Program-made: the position numbers and the translations under genes
Part shown: positions 8,834 through 18,564 of the stretch, in pieces
Layout: each line of letters opens with the position of its first letter
How positions within the stretch are numbered: position 1 is the stretch's first letter
The notes under the pieces: generated by a model
Databases searched by the model: none
What the model was told of the DNA's origin: nothing
The model's input: only the letters and a program-made list of their open reading frames with translations
Origin: Acidimangrovimonas pyrenivorans
GTDB lineage: Bacteria; Pseudomonadota; Alphaproteobacteria; Rhodobacterales; Rhodobacteraceae
Assembly: GCF_042643245.1 (NCBI RefSeq)
Contig: NZ_JBHRSK010000004.1
Coordinates: forward strand, 1,178,001 to 1,242,000
Direction: 5' to 3'
DNA: 64,000 nt

Positions 8834-9850
8834 GTGACGGACTACACGCTCGACTATGCCGCCTATGATGGCTCGTTGCTCTCGACCGAGCTGTTCTCGC
8901 AGAACACGACCCTGTGGCTGAACGATTTCGGCCAGCCCCAGTCGGGCAGTTTCAGCGACGACAATGACCGGCTGACCGTGGGCGAGACCTTCCAGCTCAA
9001 CGGCCACGAGGTCGAGATGATGGGCTCGGGCACGGTGCAGCCCGGCATCGATGCCTTCGGCGTGGTCGTGCCGCTGGGCCAGAGCAAGGATGTCATCGTC
9101 GCCAGCGACACCTCCTCGGGCCAGCACTATTTCCTCTACCCGGACGGGCCGCCGAACCAGCTCGGCAGCGTTGCGCTGGTCAGCGACGTCCAGCCCGTCG
9201 GCTACGATTTCCGCACCAGCGGGCCGCTCTGCTTCGTCCGCGGCACAAGGCTGCTGACCCCGCGCGGCTACCGCCGGGTCGAGAGCCTGTGCGCGGGCGA
9301 TACGCTGCTCGATCGCGACGGGCGCGAGGTGCCGGCGCTCAAGGTCTTCTCGACGACACTGACGCTCGGCCCCGGCACGCGCGAGGCGCTGGCACCGGTC
9401 GAGATCGCGGCCCATGCCTACGGCCATGGCTGCCCGCTGCGCCCGGTGCGGCTGTCGCCGCAGCACCGGCTGGTGATCGCCGGGCCGCAGCTCGAGCTCT
9501 ACATGGGGGTCGAGGAGGCGCTGGCGCCGGCGCGGGCGCTGGTCAATGGCGGCACCATCCGCCGGGCGACCGAGCTGGACGAGGTCGCCTATTACCATGT
9601 CCTCTGCCCCGCCCATACCATCCTCGTGGCCGAGGGGCTGGAAGCCGAAAGCCTGCTGCTGGGCGATATCACGCTGGGCCGTCTGCCGGCCGAGGAGATC
9701 CGCGAGGCGCTCGACCTGTTTCCCGACGCGGCCGAGGGCTTTCCGCGCGCCGCCCGCCAGCCCTGCCTGCCGCTCTTGAGCCGGCGCGAGGCCGAGCTGA
9801 TCCTGCTGGCCGAGCGTCAGGACTTCGCGCCACAGCATCACGCCGCCTGA
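8834..9850 (+). CDS. Hint-domain (hedgehog/intein-type) protein
   Basis: A 338-residue protein. The N-terminal part (about 1-130) is an unassigned beta-rich domain. It is followed by a Hint domain beginning at C133 (CFVRGTRLLTPRGYRRVESL), with the LSPQHRLVI block (His about 211) and a YYHVLCPAHTILVAEGLEAE block near 253-272. Hint domains catalyse protein self-cleavage or splicing. Many Rhodobacterales proteins with this layout are exported, but function is unproven. No His-Asn dyad is visible at the end of the domain, so cleavage rather than splicing would be expected. The GTG at 8834 was chosen because no ATG is available near the start of the conserved part. The ribosome site is weak. The gene is divergent from nitrile hydratase and may be transcribed alone. 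Confidence 0.75.
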   Translation: MTDYTLDYAAYDGSLLSTELFSQNTTLWLNDFGQPQSGSFSDDNDRLTVGETFQLNGHEVEMMGSGTVQPGIDAFGVVVPLGQSKDVIVASDTSSGQHYFLYPDGPPNQLGSVALVSDVQPVGYDFRTSGPLCFVRGTRLLTPRGYRRVESLCAGDTLLDRDGREVPALKVFSTTLTLGPGTREALAPVEIAAHAYGHGCPLRPVRLSPQHRLVIAGPQLELYMGVEEALAPARALVNGGTIRRATELDEVAYYHVLCPAHTILVAEGLEAESLLLGDITLGRLPAEEIREALDLFPDAAEGFPRAARQPCLPLLSRREAELILLAERQDFAPQHHAA

Positions 9851-9976
9851 CCGCCCCGCCCGTTGCGGAATATTCCCCCGGCCGCGCCGATCTGCTAAGG
9901 GCTGCGCGCGCTTCCCCCTTGCGCCGCAATCGGGCATATCGGGGCGGCATAACGCGTTCAACCAAGGTGAGAGACC

Positions 9977-11269
9977 ATGCACGACATCCGCGCGATCCGC
10001 GACAACCCGACCCAGTTCGACGCCGCCCTCGGCCGCCTCGGGGTCTCGGGCATGTCGTCGCAGATCCTCACCATCGACGAGGAGCGCCGGACCCAGATCG
10101 CCAGGGCCGAGGAGGCCCGGGCCGAGCAAAACCGCGCCTCGAAGGAGGTCGGCGCCGCCAAGGCGCGCGGCGACGAGGCCGAATTCGAGCGGCTGCGCGC
10201 GCTGGTGGCCGAGAAGAAGGCGGCGGTGCAGGAACTGACCGAGACCGCCAAGGAGCTGGACCAGAAGCTGAACGACCTGCTGATGGCGATCCCCAACCTG
10301 CCGCTGGACGACGTGCCGGACGGCGCCGACGAGGACGAGAATGTCGAGATCCGGCGCTGGGGCGCGCCGCGCAATTTCGACTTCGACCCGAAGGAGCATT
10401 TCGAGCTTTCCGGGGTCCGGCCGGGGATGGATTTCGAGACCGCGGCCAAGCTGTCCGGCTCGCGCTTCGTGGTGCTGCGCGGCGCGGTGCTGCGCATCCA
10501 CCGGGCGCTGGGGCAGTTCATGCTCGACACCCATGTCAGCGAACACGGCCTGACCGAGACCTGGACCCCGGTCCTGGTCAAGGAAGAGGCGATGTACGGC
10601 ACCGGGCAACTGCCGAAATTCGGCGAGGACAGCTACAAGACCACCAATGGCTGGTGGCTGATCCCGACCTCGGAAGTGACCCTGACCAACACCGTCTCGG
10701 GCGAGATCGTCGACGAGGCCCAGCTGCCGATCCGGATGACGGCGCTGAGCCAGTGCTTCCGTTCCGAGGCCGGCTCGGCCGGCAAGGACACCTCGGGCAT
10801 GCTGCGCCAGCACCAGTTCGAGAAGGTCGAGATGGTCTCGATCACCCATCCCGACAAGTCGCTGGAAGAGCACGAGCGGATGACCGGCTGCGCCGAGGCG
10901 ATCCTGCAGAAGCTCGGCCTGCCCTACAGGGTCATCGTGCTCTGCACCGGCGACATGGGCTTCGGCGCGCGCAAGACCCATGACCTCGAGGTCTGGCTGC
11001 CGGGCCAGGACACCTATCGCGAGATCAGCTCGGTCTCGGTCTGCGGCGATTTCCAGGCCCGGCGGATGAACGCCCGCTACAAACCGGCGGACGGCGGCAA
11101 GCCGGGCTATGTCCACACCCTGAACGGCTCGGGCCTGGCGGTCGGGCGCTGCCTGATCGCCGTGCTCGAGAACGGCCAGCAGGCGGACGGCTCGGTCGAG
11201 CTGCCCGAGGCGCTGCACCCCTATCTGGGCGGCAAGACCCGGCTCACGGCGGAGGGCGAGCTGGCGTAA
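9977..11269 (+). CDS. serS: Seryl-tRNA synthetase
   Basis: A 430-residue class II synthetase that charges tRNA-Ser. The N-terminal long coiled-coil arm (about 30-105, rich in Ala, Glu, Lys and Arg) contacts the tRNA. The catalytic core shows motif 2 (CFRSEAGSAGKDTSGMLRQH) and a motif 3 region (GSGLAVGRCLIAVLE). EISSVSVCGDFQARRMNARY lies between them. Length and domain order are standard. The start has a good AAGGTGAG Shine-Dalgarno. It stands alone, followed by a large inverted repeat. Confidence 0.97.
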   Translation: MHDIRAIRDNPTQFDAALGRLGVSGMSSQILTIDEERRTQIARAEEARAEQNRASKEVGAAKARGDEAEFERLRALVAEKKAAVQELTETAKELDQKLNDLLMAIPNLPLDDVPDGADEDENVEIRRWGAPRNFDFDPKEHFELSGVRPGMDFETAAKLSGSRFVVLRGAVLRIHRALGQFMLDTHVSEHGLTETWTPVLVKEEAMYGTGQLPKFGEDSYKTTNGWWLIPTSEVTLTNTVSGEIVDEAQLPIRMTALSQCFRSEAGSAGKDTSGMLRQHQFEKVEMVSITHPDKSLEEHERMTGCAEAILQKLGLPYRVIVLCTGDMGFGARKTHDLEVWLPGQDTYREISSVSVCGDFQARRMNARYKPADGGKPGYVHTLNGSGLAVGRCLIAVLENGQQADGSVELPEALHPYLGGKTRLTAEGELA

Positions 11270-11303
11270 GGCGCCACTCCGGCTGGTTCAAAGCAAGAAG
11301 GGC

Positions 11304-11424
11304 GGCGCCCGACCCTGGGAGGGCGCTCGCCGGCTTCAGACATAAGCGGCAGGGTGCCAGATGCCCGGCGCCTGTTCCGCTTGAGGGGCCGCGATGCGCC
11401 CTCCCGGGGGGAGGGTCGGGCGCC
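11304..11424. repeat. Long inverted repeat downstream of serS
   Basis: The arm at 11304-11326 (GGCGCCCGACCCTGGGAGGG, then CGC) is matched by the reverse complement at 11396-11424, apart from six extra bases in the second arm. About 70 bases lie between them. It sits between convergent serS and ureG and could form a bidirectional terminator, or be the remains of a small mobile repeat. Confidence 0.6.
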
Positions 11425-11425
11425 A

Positions 11426-11442
11426 CCCGGCGTGCCGCCGGG
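11426..11442 (-). terminator. Hairpin after ureG
   Basis: CCCGGC-GTGCC-GCCGGG forms a perfect 6-bp stem about 27 bases after the ureG stop codon. There is no strong T-run, so intrinsic termination is uncertain. Confidence 0.4.
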
Positions 11443-11468
11443 CGAAACAATAGGGCGGTGTTTGCCCC

Positions 11469-12092
11469 CTATAGCCCGCCTTCGCGCTTGATGAACGCCA
11501 CCACCTCGGCCACGCCCTCGCCCTGGCGCAGGCTGGCCATCACGTAGGCCCGCTTGCCCCGCGCCGCCCTGGTGTCGCTTTCCAGCAGTTCCCGGTCGAC
11601 GCCGACATGCGGCGCCAAGTCGGTCTTGTTGACGATCAGCAGGTCCGAGCGCGTCACCCCCGGCCCGCGCTTGCGCGGGATGTCCTGCCCGGCGGCGGTG
11701 TCGATGACGTAGAGCGTCAGGTCGGCCAGCTCGGGGCTGAAGGTGGCGGCGAGGTTGTCGCCGCCGGATTCGATCAGCACGATGTCCAGATCGGGCAGCT
11801 TCTCGCGCAGGTCGGCGACGGCGGCGAGGTTGATCGAGGCGTCCTCGCGGATCGCGGTATGCGGGCAGCCGCCGGTCTCGACGCCCCGGATCCGCTCCAG
11901 CGGCAGCGCCTGGGCCCGCATCAGGTATTCGGCATCCTCGCTGGTATAGATGTCGTTGGTGATGACGGCGATGGAATAGTCGTCGCGCAGCGCCTTGCAG
12001 AGCTGCTCGGTCAGGGTCGTCTTGCCGGCGCCCACCGGGCCGCCGATGCCCACCCGCAGGGGCCCGTGGGGGGAAGCGTGGGGGGAACTCAT
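11469..12092 (-). CDS. ureG: Urease accessory GTPase UreG
   Basis: A 207-residue SIMIBI-class GTPase that drives nickel insertion into urease. The P-loop is GGPVGAGKTTL at residues 17-27. EDAEYLMR and the metal-binding GCPHTAIREDASIN segment follow, then the specificity motif NKTD (about 156-159). It is the last gene of the urease operon. Its ATG overlaps the ureF stop codon by four bases, so translation is coupled. Confidence 0.96.
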   Translation of the reverse strand: MSSPHASPHGPLRVGIGGPVGAGKTTLTEQLCKALRDDYSIAVITNDIYTSEDAEYLMRAQALPLERIRGVETGGCPHTAIREDASINLAAVADLREKLPDLDIVLIESGGDNLAATFSPELADLTLYVIDTAAGQDIPRKRGPGVTRSDLLIVNKTDLAPHVGVDRELLESDTRAARGKRAYVMASLRQGEGVAEVVAFIKREGGL

Positions 12093-12787
12093 GTCCGGAA
12101 TATCCTCACATCCATGGTTTCGTGTTTCATCGCCGCGAGGTCCGAGCGCAGCGCCGCCGAGCCCAGCGCCTCCAAGGGTGCCGCGGCCGCTTCCGCCGCG
12201 AGCCGCAGGATCAGGGGTTGCAACGCTGCCAGCACCGCCTGGCCCTCGGTCTGGCCGAGCGGCACGAAACGGACCCCGGCCAGCACCAGGTTGCCGGCGA
12301 AGGATTGCAGATAGAGGGCGATCGCCTGTTCCGGTGCCACCTCCAGCCCCTGTGCCGCGCGGCCCAGCGCCACCGGCAGCACCGCCGGATCATGCTCCAG
12401 CCCCAGCAGCGCATTGGTGGTGCGGGTCAGCGCCGCGCCCTGCTCCAGCACCTCGGCCAGCCGCTCGCGCGAGGGCGCCAGCGCCCGGCCCAGCGCGTCG
12501 AGCGCGGCGTGATCCACCCCCGGCCGCAACGCCTGCGCCAGCAGGATCGCGTCGCCGCGCCCCGCCCCCTCGGCCAGCACGCCTTCGAGCCAGCGTTGCA
12601 GCCCGGCGGCATCGGCGATCTCGCCGGCCGCCACCGCCCATTCGATCCCGTGCGAATAGGCGAAGCCGCCGAGCGGGAAAGCGGGCGACAGCCATTGCGT
12701 CAGGGTCAGCAACCCGGCACTGGACACCCCGGCACTGCCCCCCCCGGAACTGGCCCCCCCGGCACTGGGCGCGGCCGGGTCAGACAT
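12089..12787 (-). CDS. ureF: Urease accessory protein UreF
   Basis: A 232-residue helical protein that links the UreD-urease complex to UreG. The family signature LTQWLSPAFPLGGFAYSHG is followed by the helices EQGAALTRTTNALLG and EQAIALYLQSFAGNLVLAG. The start used is the ATG at 12787 (MSDPAAPSAGG), which overlaps the upstream gene by 8 bases. The ATG at 12814 would extend it further into that gene. The N-terminal 30 residues are Gly/Ser/Ala-rich and encoded by four 15-bp tandem repeats (12714-12773), an addition absent from typical UreF. Confidence 0.93.
   Translation of the reverse strand: MSDPAAPSAGGASSGGGSAGVSSAGLLTLTQWLSPAFPLGGFAYSHGIEWAVAAGEIADAAGLQRWLEGVLAEGAGRGDAILLAQALRPGVDHAALDALGRALAPSRERLAEVLEQGAALTRTTNALLGLEHDPAVLPVALGRAAQGLEVAPEQAIALYLQSFAGNLVLAGVRFVPLGQTEGQAVLAALQPLILRLAAEAAAAPLEALGSAALRSDLAAMKHETMDVRIFRT
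12714..12773. repeat. Four 15-bp tandem repeats inside the start of ureF
   Basis: Units begin at 12714, 12729, 12744 and 12759. Each reads CCGGMACTG plus six variable bases. The period is a multiple of three, so copy number can change without breaking the UreF frame. They encode the Gly/Ser/Ala-rich N-terminus. Confidence 0.8.
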
Positions 12788-13061
12788 CCAGTTCCTCCGC
12801 CACGTCCTCGACATCGCCCAGCCGCAGCAAGTGGATCTCGCGCACCAGACGGAGCGTCGGCTTGAGGCCGAAGCAGATCGAGCCGACCAGGAACAGCCAG
12901 GTCGCCAGGTAGGTCGTGGCCTGATCGAAGAACAGCGCCGAGCCGATCACGAACATGCCGGCGGCGGAGAAATCGACGAAGGTATAGGCGACCTCGTAGG
13001 CCGCCCATATCCTGCAGTGCTGCGGCGTGCGGTTGCGGTTGTCGGGATTGAACAGGCTCAT
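12780..13061 (-). CDS. YrhK-like small membrane protein in the urease operon
   Basis: A 93-residue protein of the YrhK-like family (hydrophobic, unknown function). Two predicted membrane segments are visible: about residues 23-45 (EVAYTFVDFSAAGMFVIGSA) and about 48-66 (ATTYLATWLFLVGSICFGL). A charged C-terminal tail ends in DVEDVAEELDV. Its ATG overlaps the ureE stop and its stop overlaps ureF, so it is translated as part of the urease operon. Its position between the nickel chaperone genes suggests a link with urease or nickel, but this is inference only. Confidence 0.7.
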   Translation of the reverse strand: MSLFNPDNRNRTPQHCRIWAAYEVAYTFVDFSAAGMFVIGSALFFDQATTYLATWLFLVGSICFGLKPTLRLVREIHLLRLGDVEDVAEELDV

Positions 13062-13624
13062 CTAATGGTCTCGGGCTCGCCGTCCTCCTCGTCATCCTCG
13101 TCGGGATGGTAATGCGAGACATGGTGATGGACATGGCCATGATCGTGGCCGTGCTCATGGCCGTGATCGTGACCATGGTCATGGCCCATGGTGCGGCCGT
13201 GACCGTAGGCGCCGCCCTCGGGCCGGAACGGTTCGGTGACCAGCGCGATGCCGGCGCCCAGCTTCTTCAGCATGTCCTCGAGCACGTGGTCGCGGCGGAT
13301 CAGCAGCCGGTCCTCTTCGACCTGGCACGGGGTGTGACGGTTGCCGACATGCCAGGCCAGCCGCGGCAGATCGCCGGTGACGGCGACCAGCGGCTCCTCG
13401 GCAGCGGCGACGGCGATCTCGCGCCCGTCCTCGAGAACGAAACAGTCGCCCTGATCCAGGCTGACCGTTTCCGCCAGATCGACCAGCAGGCTGTCGCCGG
13501 CATCCGTTTCCAGCCGCTTGCGGCGCAGGAAGCGGTCGTCATAGCTCAGCGTGACTTGCCCCTGCGGGGCGGCGGAGGCCTCGCTGGCGCGGCGGATGCT
13601 GCGGGCAGGCGGAAGATCGGTCAT
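13058..13624 (-). CDS. ureE: Urease nickel chaperone UreE
   Basis: A 188-residue metallochaperone that delivers nickel to the urease maturation complex. The N-terminal domain (about 20-90) and the C-terminal ferredoxin-like domain with LAWHVGNRHTPCQVEEDRLL (split at 20: LAWHVGNRHTPCQ, VEEDRLL) are typical. The tail from about 145 is very rich in His, Asp and Gly (repeats of HDHGH and HEHGH) and should hold several nickel ions. It is translationally coupled to the yrhK-like gene. A 159-base gap separates it from ureC. Confidence 0.95.
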   Translation of the reverse strand: MTDLPPARSIRRASEASAAPQGQVTLSYDDRFLRRKRLETDAGDSLLVDLAETVSLDQGDCFVLEDGREIAVAAAEEPLVAVTGDLPRLAWHVGNRHTPCQVEEDRLLIRRDHVLEDMLKKLGAGIALVTEPFRPEGGAYGHGRTMGHDHGHDHGHEHGHDHGHVHHHVSHYHPDEDDEEDGEPETIR

Positions 13625-13783
13625 CGGCGAGTTCCTTCAAGACAGGTCAGCTGGGCAATATGTCCCGGAAAACATAGACCGGAATCCGCGCCCGCGTCAG
13701 CCCCATTGCGGACAATGCGGCATCGGGCGGCGCATCGAGCCGGGGGGCCGATTTGCACCGCCCTCCGTGGCCTCTCCGCCCGC

Positions 13784-15493
<1,710 letters not shown>

Positions 15494-15505
15494 GGCGGCT
15501 CCTGT

Positions 15506-15754
15506 CTAATGCGTCGCGGGACGGGTCGGCCTGGCCGCGGCCGGCTTGGGCGCCGCCGTCTGGGGCGCGACTTTCGGTTTCGGCACCGAGACGGCGTTGG
15601 GCGGCAGCTCGGGTCTGCTGCCCCTGGTCTCCTCGTCGGTGACGCGCCACAGGCCGGTCGCCGCCATCATCTGCATCGTCGCTTCCATCTGGGCCTCGTA
15701 GGCCCGGGTCCAGAACGCGAAGGACGCGCGCCAGAGGTCGATCGGGGTCATCAT
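15506..15754 (-). CDS. Small unassigned protein between ureB and ureC
   Basis: An 82-residue protein I cannot assign to a function. The N-terminal half is amphipathic helical (MTPIDLWRASFAFWTRAYEA and on, with several Met and aromatic residues). The C-terminal half is a Pro/Ala/Lys-rich low-complexity tail. It resembles short phasin-like or helical proteins of Rhodobacterales in composition only. It sits 12 bases before ureC with a GAGAGGAG ribosome site, so it is probably expressed with urease. Two adjacent ATGs (15754, 15751) are equally possible starts. Confidence 0.6.
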   Translation of the reverse strand: MMTPIDLWRASFAFWTRAYEAQMEATMQMMAATGLWRVTDEETRGSRPELPPNAVSVPKPKVAPQTAAPKPAAARPTRPATH

Positions 15755-15817
15755 CTCGGTCTCCTCTCAAATCTCTTTCATGTCGGGTCGGCCGCGCCAT
15801 CGCGGCCCCGGCCCAAT

Positions 15818-16123
15818 CTACAGCTCGCCCATGACAGCGGCGTTGAAGCCGTAGACCCGGCGGGCGCCGCCATAGGGCACCAGCCGCACCTCGCGGCGCT
15901 GCCCCGGCTCGAAGCGCACCGCGGTGCCGGCGGGGATGTCGAGCCGCATGCCCTTCGCCGCCGCGCGGTCGAAGGACAGGCCGGCATTGGCCTCGGCGAA
16001 ATGGTAATGCGAGCCGACCTGCACCGGCCGGTCGCCGGTATTCGCCACCATCAGCGTCACGGTCTCGGCGCCCGCGTTGAGCTCGATCTCGCCCTCGGCC
16101 GGAATGAGTTCGCCGGGTATCAT
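15818..16123 (-). CDS. ureB: Urease beta subunit
   Basis: A 101-residue structural subunit. It begins MIPGELIPAEGEIELNAG and contains the family-typical TGDRPVQVGSHYHFAEAN and LDIPAGTAVRFEPG segments. It ends with YGFNAAVMGEL. A GGGAGAGG ribosome site precedes the ATG. It is separated from ureA by 73 bases that hold a copy of the dispersed repeat, and from ureC by the small unassigned gene. Confidence 0.97.
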   Translation of the reverse strand: MIPGELIPAEGEIELNAGAETVTLMVANTGDRPVQVGSHYHFAEANAGLSFDRAAAKGMRLDIPAGTAVRFEPGQRREVRLVPYGGARRVYGFNAAVMGEL

Positions 16124-16142
16124 TCGCCTCTCCCCTGCTGCG

Positions 16143-16188
16143 CTTCTTCTTTGTCCAAATACTCCCGCCGGAGGCGTCCGCCGCCGGC
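16143..16188 (+). repeat. Dispersed intergenic repeat, copy 2 (between ureA and ureB)
   Basis: CTTCTTCTTTG then TCCAAATACTCC, followed by GCCGGAGGCGTCCGCCGCCGG. This is the A1 boundary with a shortened GC-rich part. It interrupts the urease operon and could influence relative ureA and ureB expression. Confidence 0.6.
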
Positions 16189-16196
16189 CAGACCGC

Positions 16197-16499
16197 CTAG
16201 CGGATCGGGTGATGCACCGTCACCAGCTTGGTGCCGTCGGGGAAGGTCGCCTCGACCTGCACCTCGTGGATCATCTCGGGGATGCCCTCCATACATTGCC
16301 CGGCCGAGATCACCCCCGCCGCCGCTTCCATCAGGTCGGCGACCGAGCGGCCGTCGCGGGCGCCCTCGACCACGTAATCGGTGATCAGCGCGATCGCCTC
16401 GGGATGGTTCAGCTTCACCCCGCGCTCCAGCCGCCCGCGCGCCACCATGGCGGCGAGGCTGACCAGCAGCTTGTCCTTCTCCCTCGGGCTCAGGTTCAT
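16197..16499 (-). CDS. ureA: Urease gamma subunit
   Basis: A 100-residue structural subunit. It begins MNLSPREKDKLLVSLAAMVA and carries ARGRLERGVKLNHPEAIALI and IHEVQVEATFPDGTKLVTVH, the classical gamma-subunit segments. The ATG at 16499 lies 10 bases after the ureD stop. It is the first structural gene of the operon, in the order D-A-B-C-E-F-G. Confidence 0.97.
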   Translation of the reverse strand: MNLSPREKDKLLVSLAAMVARGRLERGVKLNHPEAIALITDYVVEGARDGRSVADLMEAAAGVISAGQCMEGIPEMIHEVQVEATFPDGTKLVTVHHPIR

Positions 16500-16509
16500 C
16501 GCCCCTCCT

Positions 16510-17331
16510 TCACATCTGCCAGACCCGGGGCAAGGGCCTGCCCCGCAGCACATCCAGAACCGCCGCCACCGCCCGCTTGAGCGGCAGGGCGTCGCCGGCC
16601 AGCAGCCGGACCACGCATTTGCCGTCCCAGCCCGAGGCCGCCGCCTCGACCCCGTCGGGCAGGGCGCCGACCAGACAGGCGCGCACCGGCCCCAGCGCAT
16701 CTTCGCCGCCCGGAGCGACCAAGGCAACGGTGGCGAAGGCGCGGGCACCGTTCAGCACCGCCGGCCCGGCGGCCAGCGTGGCCGACGTCATCCGCAGCGG
16801 CTCGACCAGCACCGGCCGGCCGTCGCGCCGCACTTCGCGCCAGTCGGCAAGATACATCTCCCCGATCACCTCGCCCATCGCCGCCCGGCCGAGAACGACC
16901 ATCTCGGCCATCGCCAGCCGGGCCTCGCCGGCCAGGTCGGCAACGGTCCGCCGGGCCAGGGCCGAGCGGTCGAACAGGATCGTCTCCTGCGGCAGCCAGT
17001 CCAGCGCCGCCCCCGCCCCCAGCGTCAGCGTAACGTTCAGTTCGGCGGCGCCGCCGGAACTGGCATAGGCGCGCTCGGCGGTCTGGGTGGTGGCGACGGC
17101 GCGGGCGCCGGGCGCCAGCTCGACGGCGTAGTCGAGCCGGTCGCCGCCGGTCAGCCCGCCGGCGGTGTTGAGGAACACCGCCTCGGGCACGTCGCTGTGG
17201 ATCCGCGGCAGGAACAGCTTGGCCGAGCCCGACTGGTGCAGCCCGGTCAGACGGCCGGACGCGCCCAGCGCAACCGCCGCGCGGCCCCGGGTGCGTTGCA
17301 GGTGGATGGACGGCGCAGGCGCATCGAACAT
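16510..17331 (-). CDS. ureD: Urease accessory protein UreD
   Basis: A 273-residue scaffold protein that binds apo-urease during nickel loading. Typical features are LQRTRGRAAVALGASGRLTG at the start, then PEAVFLNTAGGLTGGDRLDY, and LDWLPQETILFDRSALARRT in the middle. I chose the ATG at 17331 because AGGAAGGGG lies just before it and the family begins here. An in-frame ATG at 17430 would add 33 Gly/Pro-rich residues unlike UreD. It is the first gene of the urease operon and diverges from pyrC, so the promoter should lie within 17332-17507. Confidence 0.93.
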   Translation of the reverse strand: MFDAPAPSIHLQRTRGRAAVALGASGRLTGLHQSGSAKLFLPRIHSDVPEAVFLNTAGGLTGGDRLDYAVELAPGARAVATTQTAERAYASSGGAAELNVTLTLGAGAALDWLPQETILFDRSALARRTVADLAGEARLAMAEMVVLGRAAMGEVIGEMYLADWREVRRDGRPVLVEPLRMTSATLAAGPAVLNGARAFATVALVAPGGEDALGPVRACLVGALPDGVEAAASGWDGKCVVRLLAGDALPLKRAVAAVLDVLRGRPLPRVWQM

Positions 17332-17507
17332 ACCCCTTCCTAGCCGGTCCGGCGGCGGCGGCCAGCCGCCATCGCCCGGCCCCGCGCGGCCGGCCCGCCC
17401 CGCCGGACCATCTGACAGCGAATTGACCATGGGCGCCCAAGATTGCGGCAGATTGCGAATCCACCATTGCTGTGGATATTGCGCGCGAACTTGTATAGGG
17501 CCAAGCC

Positions 17508-18545
17508 ATGACCGACAGCCTCACCCTCCGCCGCCCCGACGACTGGCACCTCCACCTGCGCGACGGCGCCATGCTCGCGGGCGTGCTGCCCGAGACGGCG
17601 CGCCATTTCGCCCGCGCCATCATCATGCCCAACCTGGTGCCGCCGGTGGTGACCGGCGCCCAGGCCGCCACCTATCGCGACCGCATCCTCGCCGCCCTGC
17701 CCGAGGGCGCCGCGTTCACCCCGCTGATGACGCTCTACCTGACCGAGGACACCGATCCGGACGACGTCGCCGCGGCGGCCGCGTCGGGGCTGGTGACGGC
17801 GGTCAAGCTCTACCCGGCCGGGGCGACGACCAACTCGGCCTCGGGCGTGCGCGATTTCGACAAGGTGCGGGGCGTGCTGGAAAAGATGGCCGAGATCGGC
17901 CTGCCGCTCTGCGTCCATGGCGAGGTGACCAGCCCGGAGGTCGACATCTTCGACCGCGAGGCGGTGTTCATCGACACCGTCCTCGACCCGATCCGCCGCG
18001 CCACGCCGGGGCTGCGGGTGGTGATGGAGCATATCACCACCGCGAACGGGGTCGACTACGTCAAGGCCGGCAACGACGACCTCGGCGGCACGATCACCAC
18101 CCATCACCTGGTCATCAACCGCAACCACATCCTGGTCGGCGGCATCAAGCCGCATTACTATTGCCTGCCCGTCGCCAAGCGCGAGGAACACCGGCTGGCG
18201 CTGCGCGCGGCCGCGATGTCGGGGACAAGCCGCTTCTTCCTCGGCACCGATTCCGCGCCGCATATCGACGCGCTGAAGGAGAACGCCTGCGGCTGCGCCG
18301 GCTGCTTCACCGCCACCAACACGATGTCGATCCTGGCCGAGGTCTTCGAGCAAGACGGCAAGCTTGCCAATCTCGAGGCCTTCACCTCGCTCAACGGCCC
18401 GGCCTTCTACCGCCTGCCGGCGAACGAGGCGACGATTACCCTGCGCAGGGGCGATGCCGTCAGCTATCCGGACAAGATCACGACCGGGGCCGGCCCCGTG
18501 ACCGTCTTCAATCCCGGCTTCGAACTGCACTGGTCGGTGCAGTGA
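17508..18545 (+). CDS. pyrC: Dihydroorotase
   Basis: A 345-residue class II dihydroorotase that closes carbamoyl-aspartate to dihydroorotate in pyrimidine synthesis. Zinc ligands are visible in RRPDDWHLHLRDG (residues about 8-20), the carboxylated lysine in AVKLYPAGATTNS (about 102), LCVHGEV and MEHITT. The catalytic Asp lies in FLGTDSAPH. Length matches the enterobacterial type. It is separated from its pathway partner pyrE by the RTX gene. Confidence 0.97.
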   Translation: MTDSLTLRRPDDWHLHLRDGAMLAGVLPETARHFARAIIMPNLVPPVVTGAQAATYRDRILAALPEGAAFTPLMTLYLTEDTDPDDVAAAAASGLVTAVKLYPAGATTNSASGVRDFDKVRGVLEKMAEIGLPLCVHGEVTSPEVDIFDREAVFIDTVLDPIRRATPGLRVVMEHITTANGVDYVKAGNDDLGGTITTHHLVINRNHILVGGIKPHYYCLPVAKREEHRLALRAAAMSGTSRFFLGTDSAPHIDALKENACGCAGCFTATNTMSILAEVFEQDGKLANLEAFTSLNGPAFYRLPANEATITLRRGDAVSYPDKITTGAGPVTVFNPGFELHWSVQ

Positions 18546-18564
18546 TGCCGTCGGGCAACGGTTC

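Noticed and set aside
8669..11218. 849-codon open frame on the minus strand opposite the Hint gene and serS
   Set aside because: serS is certain on the plus strand; the antisense frame is a composition effect.
13625..13783. Possible small gene in the ureC-ureE gap
   Set aside because: Only frames below 25 codons without ribosome sites are present. An inverted repeat TATGT-N8-ACATA near 13670 may be regulatory but is too weak to call.
17332..17430. 33-residue N-terminal extension of UreD from an upstream ATG
   Set aside because: The extension is Gly/Pro-rich and unlike the family. The downstream ATG has a strong ribosome site.
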